From Streptomyces ruber (GTDB taxonomy: Bacteria > Actinomycetota > Actinomycetes > Streptomycetales > Streptomycetaceae), in NCBI RefSeq assembly GCF_014648075.1, contig NZ_BMQK01000006.1:143858-207857 (forward strand): a stretch of DNA of 64,000 bases, written 5' to 3'. Both the position numbers and the translations under genes were made by a program. The notes below the pieces were generated by a model. That model did no database searches and was not told where the DNA came from. It saw only the letters and a list, made by a program, of their open reading frames with translations. Shown in pieces: positions 36,814-45,907 of this stretch; within the stretch, counting starts at the first letter, position 1, and every line of letters begins with the position of its first letter.

Positions 36814-36863
36814 AGGTGTTGGCGTCGTTGCACTGCGGCGCATCCGGTGAGCGAAGGAGCGGC

Positions 36864-37565
36864 GTGGACGAGACAGTCCCGCGGAAGGGCACCGTGACCC
36901 AGCGGGCCATCGAGCGGATCAAGGCGATGATCGCCGAGGGCCTGCTGGAGCCCGGTCAGCGGCTGCCGACCGAACGGGAGCTGGCGGCGCAGCTCGGTAT
37001 CTCCCGCAGCTCGATGCGGGAGGCGATCCGCGCCCTCACGGTCCTCGGGGTGCTCCAGGCGCGGCACGGGTCGGGCATCTACGTGACCCGGCTGGAAGCG
37101 GGCGACCTGCTGGAGACGTTCGGTGTGGTGGCCGACCTGTCCCGCGGGCCCCGTCTGGTCGAACTGCTGGAGGTGCGCCGCGTCCTGGAGTCGACGGCGA
37201 CCGCGCTGGCCGCGGCCCGCATCACGGACGACCGGCTCGCGGCGGTGGAGGGGCATCTGGCGGCGATGAACGCCACGGACGACCCCGAGGAGATACTCGC
37301 TCACGACCTCGCCTTCCACCGGGAGATCACCGCCGCCGCGGGCAACGGGACCATGGCGGCGATCCTCGACGGCCTCTCCTCCCGCACGTTCCGTGCCCGG
37401 GTCCGGCGCGGTCACCAGGAGGAGGGCGCCTTCGCCCGCACCCGCCGCGAGCACGCGGCCATTTACCGCGCCCTGGCCGCCCGTGACCCGGAGGCGGCCC
37501 GCGCGGCGGCGGCCGCGCACGTGGGCGAGGTGGAGGAGTGGCTGCGGACGCAGCTCGGCGGCTGA
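36864..37565 (+). CDS. GntR/FadR-family repressor of the fucose operon
   Basis: A 233-residue regulator. The N-terminal winged helix reads RIKAMIAEGLLEPGQRLPTERELAAQLGISRSSMREAIRALTVLGVL. The C-terminal all-helical FCD domain has LLEVRRVLESTATALAA, the metal-ligand pattern DLAFHREI and REHAAIYRALAARD. GTG at 36864 with GAAGGAG upstream. Divergent from the L-fucose operon with operator-like palindromes in between; ligand probably a fucose-pathway sugar acid (inference). Confidence 0.92.
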   Translation: MDETVPRKGTVTQRAIERIKAMIAEGLLEPGQRLPTERELAAQLGISRSSMREAIRALTVLGVLQARHGSGIYVTRLEAGDLLETFGVVADLSRGPRLVELLEVRRVLESTATALAAARITDDRLAAVEGHLAAMNATDDPEEILAHDLAFHREITAAAGNGTMAAILDGLSSRTFRARVRRGHQEEGAFARTRREHAAIYRALAARDPEAARAAAAAHVGEVEEWLRTQLGG

Positions 37566-37568
37566 CCG

Positions 37569-40500
37569 CTACGCCCGACGCCGCAGCCGCAGCGTCATCA
37601 GCTCGAACGGGCGCAGCCGTACGGCGATCCGCCCGCCGTCCGCTTCCGGCGCCGCGGCGTCCGGCAGCGGGCGTTCGAGCAGGTCGGTCACCGTGACGCC
37701 GGCGACCTCGAACCCGGCCGTGAGCGTGGCCCGGACCCGGCCGCCGTGGGCCTCGTGGAAGCGGACGACCACGTCACCGCTGCCGTCGTCGGCGAGCTTG
37801 ACCGCCGTGATCACGACCGCGTCCCGGTCGGCCGTCACCAGCGGAGCGACCTCGGCGGCGCCCGTCACCCGCCGCTCCGGCAGGTTGATCCGCCAGCCCT
37901 CGCGCACCGCGTCCCCGATGCCCGCGCCCGGGAGCAGCGCGTGCCGGAAGCGGTGTGCGCCCTGGTCGGTTTCGGGGTCGGGGAAACGCGGGGCGCGCAG
38001 CAACGACACGCGCACGGTGGTGGTCGTGCCCCGGTCGGCGTGGCCGCCGCCGCTGCATACCGTACGGGTCACGTCCTGCCCGTACGTCGAGTCGTTCACG
38101 ATCGCGGCGCCCCAGCCGGCCTCCTCGACGTGCACGAAGCGGTGCGCGCACGTCTCGAAGCGGGCGGCCTCCCAGGAGGTGTTGGTGTGCGTGGGCCGGT
38201 GGACGTGCCCGAACTGGGTCTCGGACGCGTACCGCTCGGCGTGCACGTCGAGCGGGAAGGCGAGCTTGAGGAACTTCTCCGTCTCGTGCCAGTCGACCTC
38301 GGTGTCGATCACGAGCCGTTTCTCCCCCGGCGGCAGCGACAGCACCTGGGTGACGTGCGACGCGCCGAAGGACCGTACGACACGGACCGAGGCGCCGTCC
38401 TCCCCGGGCACGACCCGCTCGGCGTCGGTCAGGTCGGTGACCGTGTTGCGGTAGAACTCGTCGACGTCCCAGGCGTCCCACTTGTTGGGGAGGTCGGGGT
38501 GGAGCTGGAGGAGGTTCGCGGCCCGGCCCGGGGCGATCGCCTCGCGGTCGGCCCCGATGTCGTGGGCGGAGACCACGAGGCCGTTGCCGTCGATCTCGAT
38601 CCGCAGCAGACCGTTGTCCAGGACGAATCCGCCGCCGTCACGCGCCGCGCGTGACGTCTCCCCCCGCACGACCGGCGTGCCCGCGCCGCCCGCGGGGACG
38701 CCGTTCCTCGGGTGCGGGGCCGCGTTGAAGACGAGTTCCGCCGTGCCGTCACCGGCCAGGGCGCGCTGCGCGGCGCCGATGACCTCCTCCAGCTCACCCG
38801 CCAGCCGCGCGTACGTCCGCCGGGCCTCGCGGTGCACCCACGCGATGGACGAGCCGGGCAGGATGTCGTGGAACTGGTGCAGCAGCACCGTCTTCCAGAT
38901 GCGGTCCAGGTCCTCGTACGGGTAGGGGAACCCGGTGCGGACGGCCGCGGTGGCCGCCCACAGCTCCGCCTCCCGCAGCAGGTGCTCGCTGCGCCGGTTG
39001 CCCTGCTTGGTCCGGGCCTGGCTGGTGAGGGTGGCGCGGTGCAGTTCGAGGTACAGCTCGCCCACCCACACGGGCGGCTCCGGGTATTCCGCCTCGGCCT
39101 TGTCGAAGAAGGCGCGCGGGGTCTCCCACACGACCGTCGGCGAGCCCTCCAGGTCACGCACCCTGGCCGCCTTCGCGACCATCTCGCGGGTCGTGCCGCC
39201 GCCCCCGTCGCCGTAGCCGGTGGGGGCGAGGGAGTGCCGGGCCCGGCCCTTGTCGCGGAAGTTGCGGGCGGCGTGCGCGAGTTCGCCGCCGTGCATGGCG
39301 CAGTTGTAGGTGTCGACGGGCGGGAAGTGGGTGAAGATCCGGGTGCCGTCGATGCCCTCCCAGCGGAATGTGTGGTGGGGGAACGTGTTCGTGCGCGACC
39401 AGGAGATCTTCTGGGTGAGCAGCCGGGTCGAGCCGGCCGCCCGGATGATCTGCGGGAGCCCGGCGGCGAAACCGAAGGTGTCGGGCAGCCACGCCTCGTC
39501 GTTCTCGATGCCGAACTCGTCGAGGAAGAACCGCTTGCCGTGCACGAACTGCCGGGCCATCGCCTCGGAGCCCGGCATGTTGGTGTCCGACTCCACCCAC
39601 ATGCCGCCCGCGGGCACGAACCGCCCGTCGGCGACGGCCTTCTTCGCCCGCGCCCACACCTCGGGCCGGTGCTCCTTCACCCAGGCCCACTGCTGGGCCT
39701 GCGACATGGCGAACACGAACTCCGGCTCGTCCGCCAGCAACGCGGTCATGTTCGCCGTCGTACGGGCCACCTTGCGCACCGTCTCGCGCAGCGGCCACAG
39801 CCAGGCCGAGTCGATGTGCGCGTGGCCGACGGCGCTGATCCGGTGCGCGGAGGGGACGGCGGGCCGCGCCAGCACACCGGTGAGCGGCTCGCGCGCGCGG
39901 GCCGCCGTGCCGTTCACGTCCTGGAGGTCGAGTGCGTCCAGGGCCCGGTCGACCGCCCGCACGATGTCCCAGCGGCGTGCCGACTCCTCCGGCAGCTCGG
40001 CCATCAGCTCGCCGAGCACCTCCAGGTCGAGCAGGAGGTGCCACACGGTCTCGTCGAACACGGCGAGGTCCATGCGCCCGAGCCGGTACAGCGGATCGCT
40101 GCCCGCGGTCTCCTTGTCCCCGAGCCGGGTGGGCCGGAAGGGGCGACTGCCGAAGATCACGGGGTTGGAGGCGGCCTCGATGTGCAGGCGGACCTCCTCG
40201 CCGCCCGCGACGGGGGCGCCGATGCGCACCCACTGGTTGCGCGGGTGCAGGCCCTTCACCGGGGTGCCGTCGGGCCGGTACACCAGGCCCTCGCACTGGA
40301 AGCCGGTCATGCCGCCGTCGAAGCCGAGGTCGAGCAGCGCCTCGACGGTCCGGCCGGCCCAGGTCCCCGGGACGGTGCCGGTGACCCGGAACCAGCTGGT
40401 GCCCCACGGCGCGCCCCAGCGGGCGCCCGCCCCGACCGGCCCGGGCGCCGCCGCGAGGCCCTCGGCGACCGGCACCGGCTCGCCGGGCGCGTGCCACACG

Positions 40501-40601
40501 GCGACCTCCAGCGGCACGGACTCCGGGTACACGGCGGGGCGGACACGCTCGTCGAGGACGCGTCCCAGACGGGCTTCGACCAGGCTGCGGTCGTCATGCA
40601 T
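37569..40601 (-). CDS. GH38 alpha-mannosidase
   Basis: A 1010-residue cytoplasmic GH38 enzyme (no signal peptide). The zinc-binding AVGHAHIDSAWLWPLRET lies near residue 260, SQAQQWAWVKEHRPEVW follows, and the catalytic nucleophile aspartate is in AWLPDTFGFAAGLPQ. HQFHDILPGSSI precedes the C-terminal beta domains. It hydrolyses alpha-linked mannose from glycan fragments. GGGAG precedes the ATG at 40601. Its end is only 3 bases from the FadR-type gene end (convergent). Fucose catabolism beside a mannosidase suggests processing of fucosylated/mannosylated glycans. Confidence 0.93.
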   Translation of the reverse strand: MHDDRSLVEARLGRVLDERVRPAVYPESVPLEVAVWHAPGEPVPVAEGLAAAPGPVGAGARWGAPWGTSWFRVTGTVPGTWAGRTVEALLDLGFDGGMTGFQCEGLVYRPDGTPVKGLHPRNQWVRIGAPVAGGEEVRLHIEAASNPVIFGSRPFRPTRLGDKETAGSDPLYRLGRMDLAVFDETVWHLLLDLEVLGELMAELPEESARRWDIVRAVDRALDALDLQDVNGTAARAREPLTGVLARPAVPSAHRISAVGHAHIDSAWLWPLRETVRKVARTTANMTALLADEPEFVFAMSQAQQWAWVKEHRPEVWARAKKAVADGRFVPAGGMWVESDTNMPGSEAMARQFVHGKRFFLDEFGIENDEAWLPDTFGFAAGLPQIIRAAGSTRLLTQKISWSRTNTFPHHTFRWEGIDGTRIFTHFPPVDTYNCAMHGGELAHAARNFRDKGRARHSLAPTGYGDGGGGTTREMVAKAARVRDLEGSPTVVWETPRAFFDKAEAEYPEPPVWVGELYLELHRATLTSQARTKQGNRRSEHLLREAELWAATAAVRTGFPYPYEDLDRIWKTVLLHQFHDILPGSSIAWVHREARRTYARLAGELEEVIGAAQRALAGDGTAELVFNAAPHPRNGVPAGGAGTPVVRGETSRAARDGGGFVLDNGLLRIEIDGNGLVVSAHDIGADREAIAPGRAANLLQLHPDLPNKWDAWDVDEFYRNTVTDLTDAERVVPGEDGASVRVVRSFGASHVTQVLSLPPGEKRLVIDTEVDWHETEKFLKLAFPLDVHAERYASETQFGHVHRPTHTNTSWEAARFETCAHRFVHVEEAGWGAAIVNDSTYGQDVTRTVCSGGGHADRGTTTTVRVSLLRAPRFPDPETDQGAHRFRHALLPGAGIGDAVREGWRINLPERRVTGAAEVAPLVTADRDAVVITAVKLADDGSGDVVVRFHEAHGGRVRATLTAGFEVAGVTVTDLLERPLPDAAAPEADGGRIAVRLRPFELMTLRLRRRA

Positions 40602-40716
40602 GCGGGTGCTCCCTAACGGTCGCGGACGGGGAGGCGGTACCGGGCACGGGCGCCGCGGCGCCCGGCCAGGTGTAGAGCTCCCCCGCGGCACGCGGCCCGA
40701 ACCGCGCCCGCCGCCG

Positions 40717-42666
40717 TCAGCGCGACGGGCGGGCGACCGCCGGGTACGGGACGACGGTCCCCGTGGGACCGCCGGAGGCCGCGGAGGCCGCCCGGGCGTG
40801 GATGACGCGGGCGCGGTGCCGTTGCGCGAAGGCGTGCGGAGGGTCGGCGGACGGCGGGTCGGGCAGGCCGGTCGCGTCCAGCAGCAGGCGGGGGTGTGCG
40901 GTGTCCGGCAGCCGGGCGGCGGTGGCCGAGTCGGTGAGGACGCACACCGGTCCGGCGTCGTCGAGCAGGCGGGCGAGCCGCTGCGCCGGGTACTCCGGGT
41001 CGAGCGGCAGACAGGCGCCGCCCGCCTTCAGGACGGCCAGGACGCCCAGGATCAGCGGGACCGAACGCGGCAGCGCCAGGGCGACGAGGTCGCCGGTGCC
41101 GACCCCCCGGGCGGCCAGCCGGCGGGCCAGCCGGTGGGACCGCTCGGCGAGTTCCGCGTACGTCAGGGTCAGATCGGCGTGCACCAGGGCGGGCGCGTCG
41201 GGGGTGCGCCGGGCGCCGGCGTCGACCGGGCCGATGCGCGTGACGGCGGCGATGTCCCCGGGGTTTCCACCCCTGTTCACGTCCCCGTTCCCGTCCCCGT
41301 TCACGTCCCCGTTCCCGTCCCTGTTCTGGTGCGCGCTCCCGTCCCCGTCGGGGGTGCCGAGCCGGGAGAGGGGTGCGTGCGGGTCGCAGTGGGCGATCCG
41401 GGTCAGCAGGGCGAGGAACTCCTCCTGGTGGGCGCCGAGTTCGTCACCGGTGCGGAGGGCGGGGTGGGCGTCGTGGTCGATGCGCAGGCCCCGGCCGTCG
41501 GCCCGGTCGTAGACGTGGACGGTGAGGTCCTTGGTCGGCCCGGCGGACAGGTTGTGCGGGACGGCGGGGGCGCCGGCGAAGGAGAGTCCGTAGTCGAACG
41601 GCATCACGTTGAAGAGCGGCCCGACGGGCGGGGGGCCCTCGTCGCCGAGGCCCAGGTCGCGCCGGAGGTGGTGGAAGGGGTAGCGCTGGTGGCGCCGCGC
41701 GGCGCGCAGTCCCAGCACGGTCTGCCGGGTCAGGGTGGCGAAGGTGAGGGCGGGGGTGACCTCCAGCCGCAGCGGCAGGATGTTCCGCACCATGCCGGGC
41801 ACCCGCAGCGCCACGGAACCGAGCCGGCACATCAGGGGCAGGCCGAGCACCACGTCGGAGTCCTCGGTGACCCGGGAGACGTAGAGGGCCTGCGCGGCGA
41901 TCAGCACCTCGGCCCAGGTGGCGCGCAGTTCACCGGCGAGGGCGCGCAGCCGCGCGGTGACGTCGTCCGGTACGCGGGCGCCCCGGCGCAGGGAGGTGCG
42001 GGAGGGCCGCGCGTACCGTCCGGCCGCGGTGGGCGCCGCGGGGCGGTCGGCGAGCGCCTGGATCCAGTGGGCGCGGTCGATGCCGTACTGCTCGGAGGAA
42101 CGGTAGGCGAGGTCGTCGGCGACCAGGTCGGCGAGGCGGCCGAACGGGTTCGGGCCCGGCCCGCGCCCCGCCGCGAGCGCCGAGTAGACCTCGGCGGTGC
42201 GGCGGGCGAGCAGCGAGTAGCCGAACCCGTCCATGACGAGGTGGTGCACGCACTGGTACCAGAGCCAGCGCGCTTCGCCGACCCGCAGCAGCGCGTGCCG
42301 GAAGGGCGGGCCGGCGGCGAGGTCGAAGGGACGGTCCAGGTCCCGTTCCATCCAGGCGAGCGCGGCGGCGTCCGGGTCGGCCTCGCCACGCAGGTCCGCG
42401 GTGCGCAGCGGGAAGTCACCGGCGGACAGGGGGACCGTGAACTGCCGCGGCCCGTCCGGGGTGTCGACGATCCGCGTGCGCAGCGCCTCCGCGTCGTCGG
42501 CCGTGCGGCGCAGGGCCCGGGCGAGCAGCCCGGGCCGCACCTCGCCGTGGATCTCCAGGTACTCGGCGAGGTTCAGGGCGGTGCCGGACGGGTCGAGGGA
42601 GTGCAGGTTCCACACGCCGGCCTGGGCGGCGGTCAGGGGCAGTCCCCGCTCGGGCGCGGCGGTCAC
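40717..42666 (-). pseudogene. NRPS C-A protein truncated in the adenylation domain
   Basis: A 649-residue product. The first ~440 residues are a condensation domain with an intact active site, HHLVMDGFG near residue 145, GLPLMCRLG and LFNVMPFDYG. After a Gly/Asp/Asn linker an adenylation domain begins (TLTYAELAERSHRLARRLAARGVG, LGVLAVLKAGGACLPLDPEYPAQRL) but stops about 150 residues in. At the A3 core (usually YTSGSTGxPKG) the sequence reads SAASGGPTGTVVPYPAVA, then a stop. Everything from A4 on and any following carrier is missing, and a mannosidase gene begins 115 bases later. The A part is dead; the C domain could still work with the upstream carrier protein. GTG at 42666 overlaps the carrier stop. 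Confidence 0.8.
41273..41326. repeat. 24-bp tandem repeat, 2.25 copies, in the NRPS linker
   Basis: Copies at 41273-41296 and 41297-41320 differ by one base; a partial third copy follows. The unit is built from two GTCCCCGTTC-like halves and encodes an 8-residue DVNGDGNG-type repeat in the flexible linker between the C and A domains. Confidence 0.75.
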
Positions 42667-42893
42667 TGCCGCACCCCGAGCAGCGGGACCCAGGCATCGA
42701 TGGCGGGCCGGTCGGCGAGGTCGACGAAGGAGACGTCGACACCGTGCTCGCGCCGCCACCGTTCGACGAGGTCGATCAGCCGGACGGAGTCGAGGCCGTA
42801 GTCGACCAGGTCGTCGGCGGCGGGGATGTCGAGGGGATCCTCCCCCAGCACGTCCGCGACGTCCTCACGTATGCGCTGCACGGTCAGTGTCAT
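42663..42893 (-). CDS. stand-alone carrier protein (aryl/peptidyl type)
   Basis: A 76-residue acyl/peptidyl carrier protein. DYGLDSVRLIDLVERWRREHG carries the phosphopantetheine serine, in the form seen in aryl carrier domains of the DhbB/EntB type. AGGGGGAA precedes the ATG at 42893, and the stop overlaps the NRPS gene start as GTGA. It would present an acyl group to the condensation domain just downstream. No loading (AMP-ligase) gene is nearby, and the partner A domain is cut, so activity is doubtful. It would need the PPTase encoded at 47253. Confidence 0.85.
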   Translation of the reverse strand: MTLTVQRIREDVADVLGEDPLDIPAADDLVDYGLDSVRLIDLVERWRREHGVDVSFVDLADRPAIDAWVPLLGVRQ

Positions 42894-43549
42894 GGTCGGT
42901 TCCCCCTGGGAGACGGTTCGGCTGTCGTGATGCGGCGCGCGGCCCTGGACGTCCCGTGCCGGGAGGTCGTCGGGTCGGGGTCGCCCTCTCGACGTGCGAC
43001 CGGTGGGCGGTGGTCGCGACGTGCGCCTCACCGGTCGGCCGGGGCCCCCGGGAGTCCGTCTGCGGCTCGTGTCGGGCGGGGGTGCGGCCACCGGGCGGCG
43101 CGGAGGGACGACGGGGCACCGCGCCCGCGCGTCCGGGATGCGCCGGCGGGGGCGGCGGCCGGGCGGAAGCCCTCCGCGCCGGCCCGGGCGTGCGGGCCGG
43201 CGTCCCGGTGGCGCGTACTCCGGTACCGCCCGTGGCTCGTGTCTCGTGGACCGTGGTCACCTGGGGTCTCCGGGGCGGTTCGCCGGTACCGCGGGTACCG
43301 GTGCCGATGGGTTCGAGCGGTGCGGGTCGGCCGGGTACGGCGCCGGAGCGAAAGGGTACTGGGGCCGGTCCCCCGGCCGGAAGGGGCCCTGGGCCGTACG
43401 GTCCGCGACGTGCGTGCGAAAACCGCCGTCCGGCACGCTCACGGCGTGCGGCGGCGGTTCCGCGGGAGTGGTGCGGCCGGGCGCTGCCACGGGCGCCCGG
43501 CGGGAGTGTGGCCCGGCCCGAGTGCGGGGGGTGTCCTCGGGCCGGGCGT
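42894..43549. other. 656-bp gap without a convincing gene
   Basis: Several long open frames exist on both strands, but all have skewed, Arg/Pro/Gly-rich products with no motif, and base composition is odd (long G-rich plus strand runs). It includes repeated GGTACC-type sites near 43225-43300. Most likely it is decayed coding DNA plus the carrier-protein promoter. The right end is a terminator. Confidence 0.5.
43511..43547 (-). terminator. terminator of the ABM-like gene
   Basis: A perfect 12-bp stem, GCCCGGCCCGAG (43511-43522) with CTCGGGCCGGGC (43536-43547), loop 13 bases, directly after the minus-strand gene ending at 43550. Confidence 0.7.
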
Positions 43550-43975
43550 TCAGTGGGCCGCGCGGGGGCCGCTCGCCTCGTCGGCGCGGGCCTTCTCCTC
43601 AAGACGGGCCTTGGCGTCCCTCCAGTCGAGCGGCAGCTGCCCGACCGGGACCTCCCAGAAGGTGAACGTCGACCGGCGCGACGTGGCACGCAGCCCGGTC
43701 ATGATGCTCTTGTGGGGTTCCGTCCCGGCGTAGGTGTAGAGCGCGTCCTTGCTCTCCCACGCGGACAGGGTGAAGAAGACCCCGTTGAGGAGCTGGGCCT
43801 CCAGGGAGGCGCCGAGCGCCCCGGGGGACTTGCGGACCTGGCCCCACGCGACGAGGGACTTGAGGAAGAAACGGGGGACGTCCTTCCTGGACCCCAGCTC
43901 GAACCGCGAGGCCATGCAGAAAGCGGTGGTGTCGGGCTGCGCCGGATTGGGCGTGACCCACGGGAGAGTAGGCAC
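43550..43975 (-). CDS. ABM/DUF3291-like small protein
   Basis: A 141-residue soluble protein with ASRFELGSRKDVPRFFLKSLVAWGQVRKSPGALGAS, GVFFTLSAWESKDALYTYAGTEPHKSIM and RRSTFTFWEVP. This is the ferredoxin-like dimeric fold of antibiotic-biosynthesis-monooxygenase and spheroidene-monooxygenase (DUF3291) proteins. A cofactor-free oxygenase or accessory role is possible, not shown. I choose the GTG at 43975 because GGAGGCGA lies in place; the GTG at 44008 falls inside the MerR-type operator. Divergent from and probably controlled by the MerR gene. Confidence 0.72.
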   Translation of the reverse strand: MPTLPWVTPNPAQPDTTAFCMASRFELGSRKDVPRFFLKSLVAWGQVRKSPGALGASLEAQLLNGVFFTLSAWESKDALYTYAGTEPHKSIMTGLRATSRRSTFTFWEVPVGQLPLDWRDAKARLEEKARADEASGPRAAH

Positions 43976-44006
43976 GATAGTCTCGCCTCCACGGTTGGTG
44001 AGTGGC

Positions 44007-44025
44007 ACTATCTATATTAGACAGT
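44007..44025. promoter_or_regulatory. MerR-type operator/promoter dyad
   Basis: ACTATCTATATTAGACAGT is an imperfect 19-bp palindrome (ACTxTCTA / TAGAxAGT), very AT-rich against the surroundings, in the short gap between the divergent ABM-like and MerR genes. Its TATATTAG core can serve as a -10 element. Confidence 0.65.
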
Positions 44026-44063
44026 ACAGCTACCCAATATCCAGTGGAGAAGCGGGGAAGCGC

Positions 44064-44753
44064 GTGAGAATCTCGGAGCTCAGCCGCCGCAGCGGGGTGC
44101 CCAACGCGACCATCAAGTACTACCTGCGCGAGGGCCTGTTGCCGCCGGGCCGCGCCACGGCGCAGACACAGGCGGAGTACGACGACTCGCACCTGAGGCG
44201 ACTGCGTCTGATCCGGGCCCTGACCGGGGTGCGCGGACTGTCCGTCGCCGCGGCCAAGCAGGTGCTGGACACCATCGCCGAGGAGGACCAGACCGACACG
44301 CACCACGTGCTCGGGCTGGTCTTCGGCGTCTGGCCGTCCGGCAGCAGCAAGCCGGAGACGGCCGACGGACAGGTACCGGTGGAGTGCCCGGAGACCGACG
44401 CGCTGGTGGACGCGATGGGCTGGACGGTCTCCACCTACAACCCGGCCCGGCAGGTCATCGACCGGACCCTGGAGACACTGCGCTCGCTGGGCATGGAGCA
44501 GGACTGGAGGTCCCTCCTTCCGTACGCCGAACTCGCCGCGCGCACCGCCCGGCTCGACCTCGACCAGCTCGAGACGCTCAAGGACCCGCTGGAGAAGGCC
44601 GAGCGCGCGGTGCTGCTGACGTTCGTGCTGGAACCGGCCCTGATGGCGCTGCGCCGGCTGGCGCAGGAGGACGAGTCGATCGTGCGCTACGGCGAGAGCC
44701 CGTCGCTGGCCGCGCTCCAGCCCGGCCGCAGGCGTGCGGACGAGCATGAGTGA
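44064..44753 (+). CDS. MerR-family transcriptional regulator
   Basis: A 229-residue regulator. The DNA-binding head reads RISELSRRSGVPNATIKYYLREGLLPPGR, then AEYDDSHLRRLRLIRALTGVRGLSVAAAKQVL. The C-terminal helical domain has no cysteine cluster, so it is not a metal sensor; it resembles the TipA-like multidrug or uncharacterised branch. GTG at 44064 with GGGGAAG upstream. It shares a 19-bp dyad with the divergent ABM-like gene. Confidence 0.9.
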   Translation: MRISELSRRSGVPNATIKYYLREGLLPPGRATAQTQAEYDDSHLRRLRLIRALTGVRGLSVAAAKQVLDTIAEEDQTDTHHVLGLVFGVWPSGSSKPETADGQVPVECPETDALVDAMGWTVSTYNPARQVIDRTLETLRSLGMEQDWRSLLPYAELAARTARLDLDQLETLKDPLEKAERAVLLTFVLEPALMALRRLAQEDESIVRYGESPSLAALQPGRRRADEHE

Positions 44754-44929
44754 GCGGTACTCACGTCGGTCCGGGGGCGGCCCGCCGGGCGGCGGCCGGG
44801 CGGTGCGCCCCCGTACGCGAGGTTGAGTACCCGCGACTCAGGACCGTCCTGTCCCCCGCGTGTTCTGCTCATGGGCGGAATGCGGTACGGCACCCGCCGT
44901 ACGTCCACCGCGCACGGGGAGGCAAGCGG

Positions 44930-45826
44930 ATGCAGTTCCGGATTCTGGGCCCGCCCGATCTGTACGACGAGACGCACGACCGGTGTGCGCCGCTGGGCGC
45001 CCCGAAGCTGCGGCTGCTGCTCGGCGCCCTGCTCACCCGGCCGAACACCCCGGTGCCCCGGGAGGAACTGGTCCGCGAGCTCTGGGGCACCGCACCGTCG
45101 CACCGGGCGTTCCGCAGCCTCAACGCCCACGTGTCGGCGCTCCGCAAGGCCATGGCGCAACAGGAGGCGGAACCGCGTGACGCGCCGCGCCTCGTCGCCC
45201 GCGAGGCGGGCTACGCGCTGCGGGCGCAGGCGGCGGAGACCGACTTCGGGCGCTTCGGGCAGGCACTGGCACGGGCGCGCCGCACCACGGCGCACGACCC
45301 CGAGGGCACCTACGCGTCGCTGTGCGGGGCCCTCGCCCTGTGGCGCGGGCCCGTGCTCGGCGGCGGCCCGCACGGCCCGGCGTGCGGGCGGCTGGCGGCC
45401 CGGCTGGAGCGGGACCGGGTGGACGCGCTGGAGATCTACTTCGACTGCGCGCTGCGCACCGGACGGCACGAGCGGGTCCTTCCCGAGCTCCAGGACGCCA
45501 CCGCCGCCCATCCGCTGCGCGAGCGCCTCCACGACCAGCTGATGCTGGCCCTGTGCCGCTGTGGACGGGCCCCCGAGGCGATCGGCGTCTACCGGCGGGC
45601 GCGCCGCCGGCTGGCCGTCGCGGGCGGCCACACGCCGCTGCTGACGGCCCGCCTGGAGCAGATCGGTGTCTGCTCCCCCGTCCTCACCGACCCCGCCGCC
45701 GACGCCGAGGCGCCCGGCCCGTCCGGTCCGGGCGCGCCCGCGGCCCGGACCGGCCACGAGGTGTCGCCGCGCTCCGTCGTCGGGTATCTGACGGAGCTGC
45801 TGAGCGGCCAGGTGCTCGCGCCCTGA
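44930..45826 (+). CDS. SARP (AfsR/DnrI-type) regulator
   Basis: A 298-residue Streptomyces antibiotic regulatory protein. An OmpR-like winged helix (FRILGPPDLYDE, LLLGALLTRPNTPVPREELVRELWG, SLNAHVSALRKAM) is followed by the BTAD helical domain (TDFGRFGQALARAR, LALWRGPVLGG, RLERDRVDALEIYFDCALRTGRHERVLPELQDATAAHPLRERLHDQLMLALCRCGRAPEAIGVYRRARRR is the region ~140-235). SARPs activate secondary-metabolite clusters. GGGGAGG precedes the ATG at 44930. It lies at the end of the Pfa operon, converging on it, so it is a likely cluster regulator. Confidence 0.9.
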   Translation: MQFRILGPPDLYDETHDRCAPLGAPKLRLLLGALLTRPNTPVPREELVRELWGTAPSHRAFRSLNAHVSALRKAMAQQEAEPRDAPRLVAREAGYALRAQAAETDFGRFGQALARARRTTAHDPEGTYASLCGALALWRGPVLGGGPHGPACGRLAARLERDRVDALEIYFDCALRTGRHERVLPELQDATAAHPLRERLHDQLMLALCRCGRAPEAIGVYRRARRRLAVAGGHTPLLTARLEQIGVCSPVLTDPAADAEAPGPSGPGAPAARTGHEVSPRSVVGYLTELLSGQVLAP

Positions 45827-45842
45827 CCGCGCGTGAGCGACG

Positions 45843-45877
45843 GAGCGCGCCTCCCGCCGGTTGCGGGAGGCGCGCTC
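45843..45877. terminator. bidirectional terminator between SARP gene and Pfa operon
   Basis: A perfect 15-bp stem GAGCGCGCCTCCCGC (45843-45857) and its complement (45863-45877), loop CGGTT. It lies between the SARP stop and the end of the FAD oxidoreductase gene. Confidence 0.85.
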
Positions 45878-45907
45878 ACTCGTCTCAGGAACCCTTCGGC
45901 ACCACCG

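Noticed and set aside
43976..44008. Eleven extra residues at the start of the ABM-like protein (GTG at 44008)
   Set aside because: This start lies inside the AT-rich dyad that should be promoter/operator; the GTG at 43975 has a better ribosome site.
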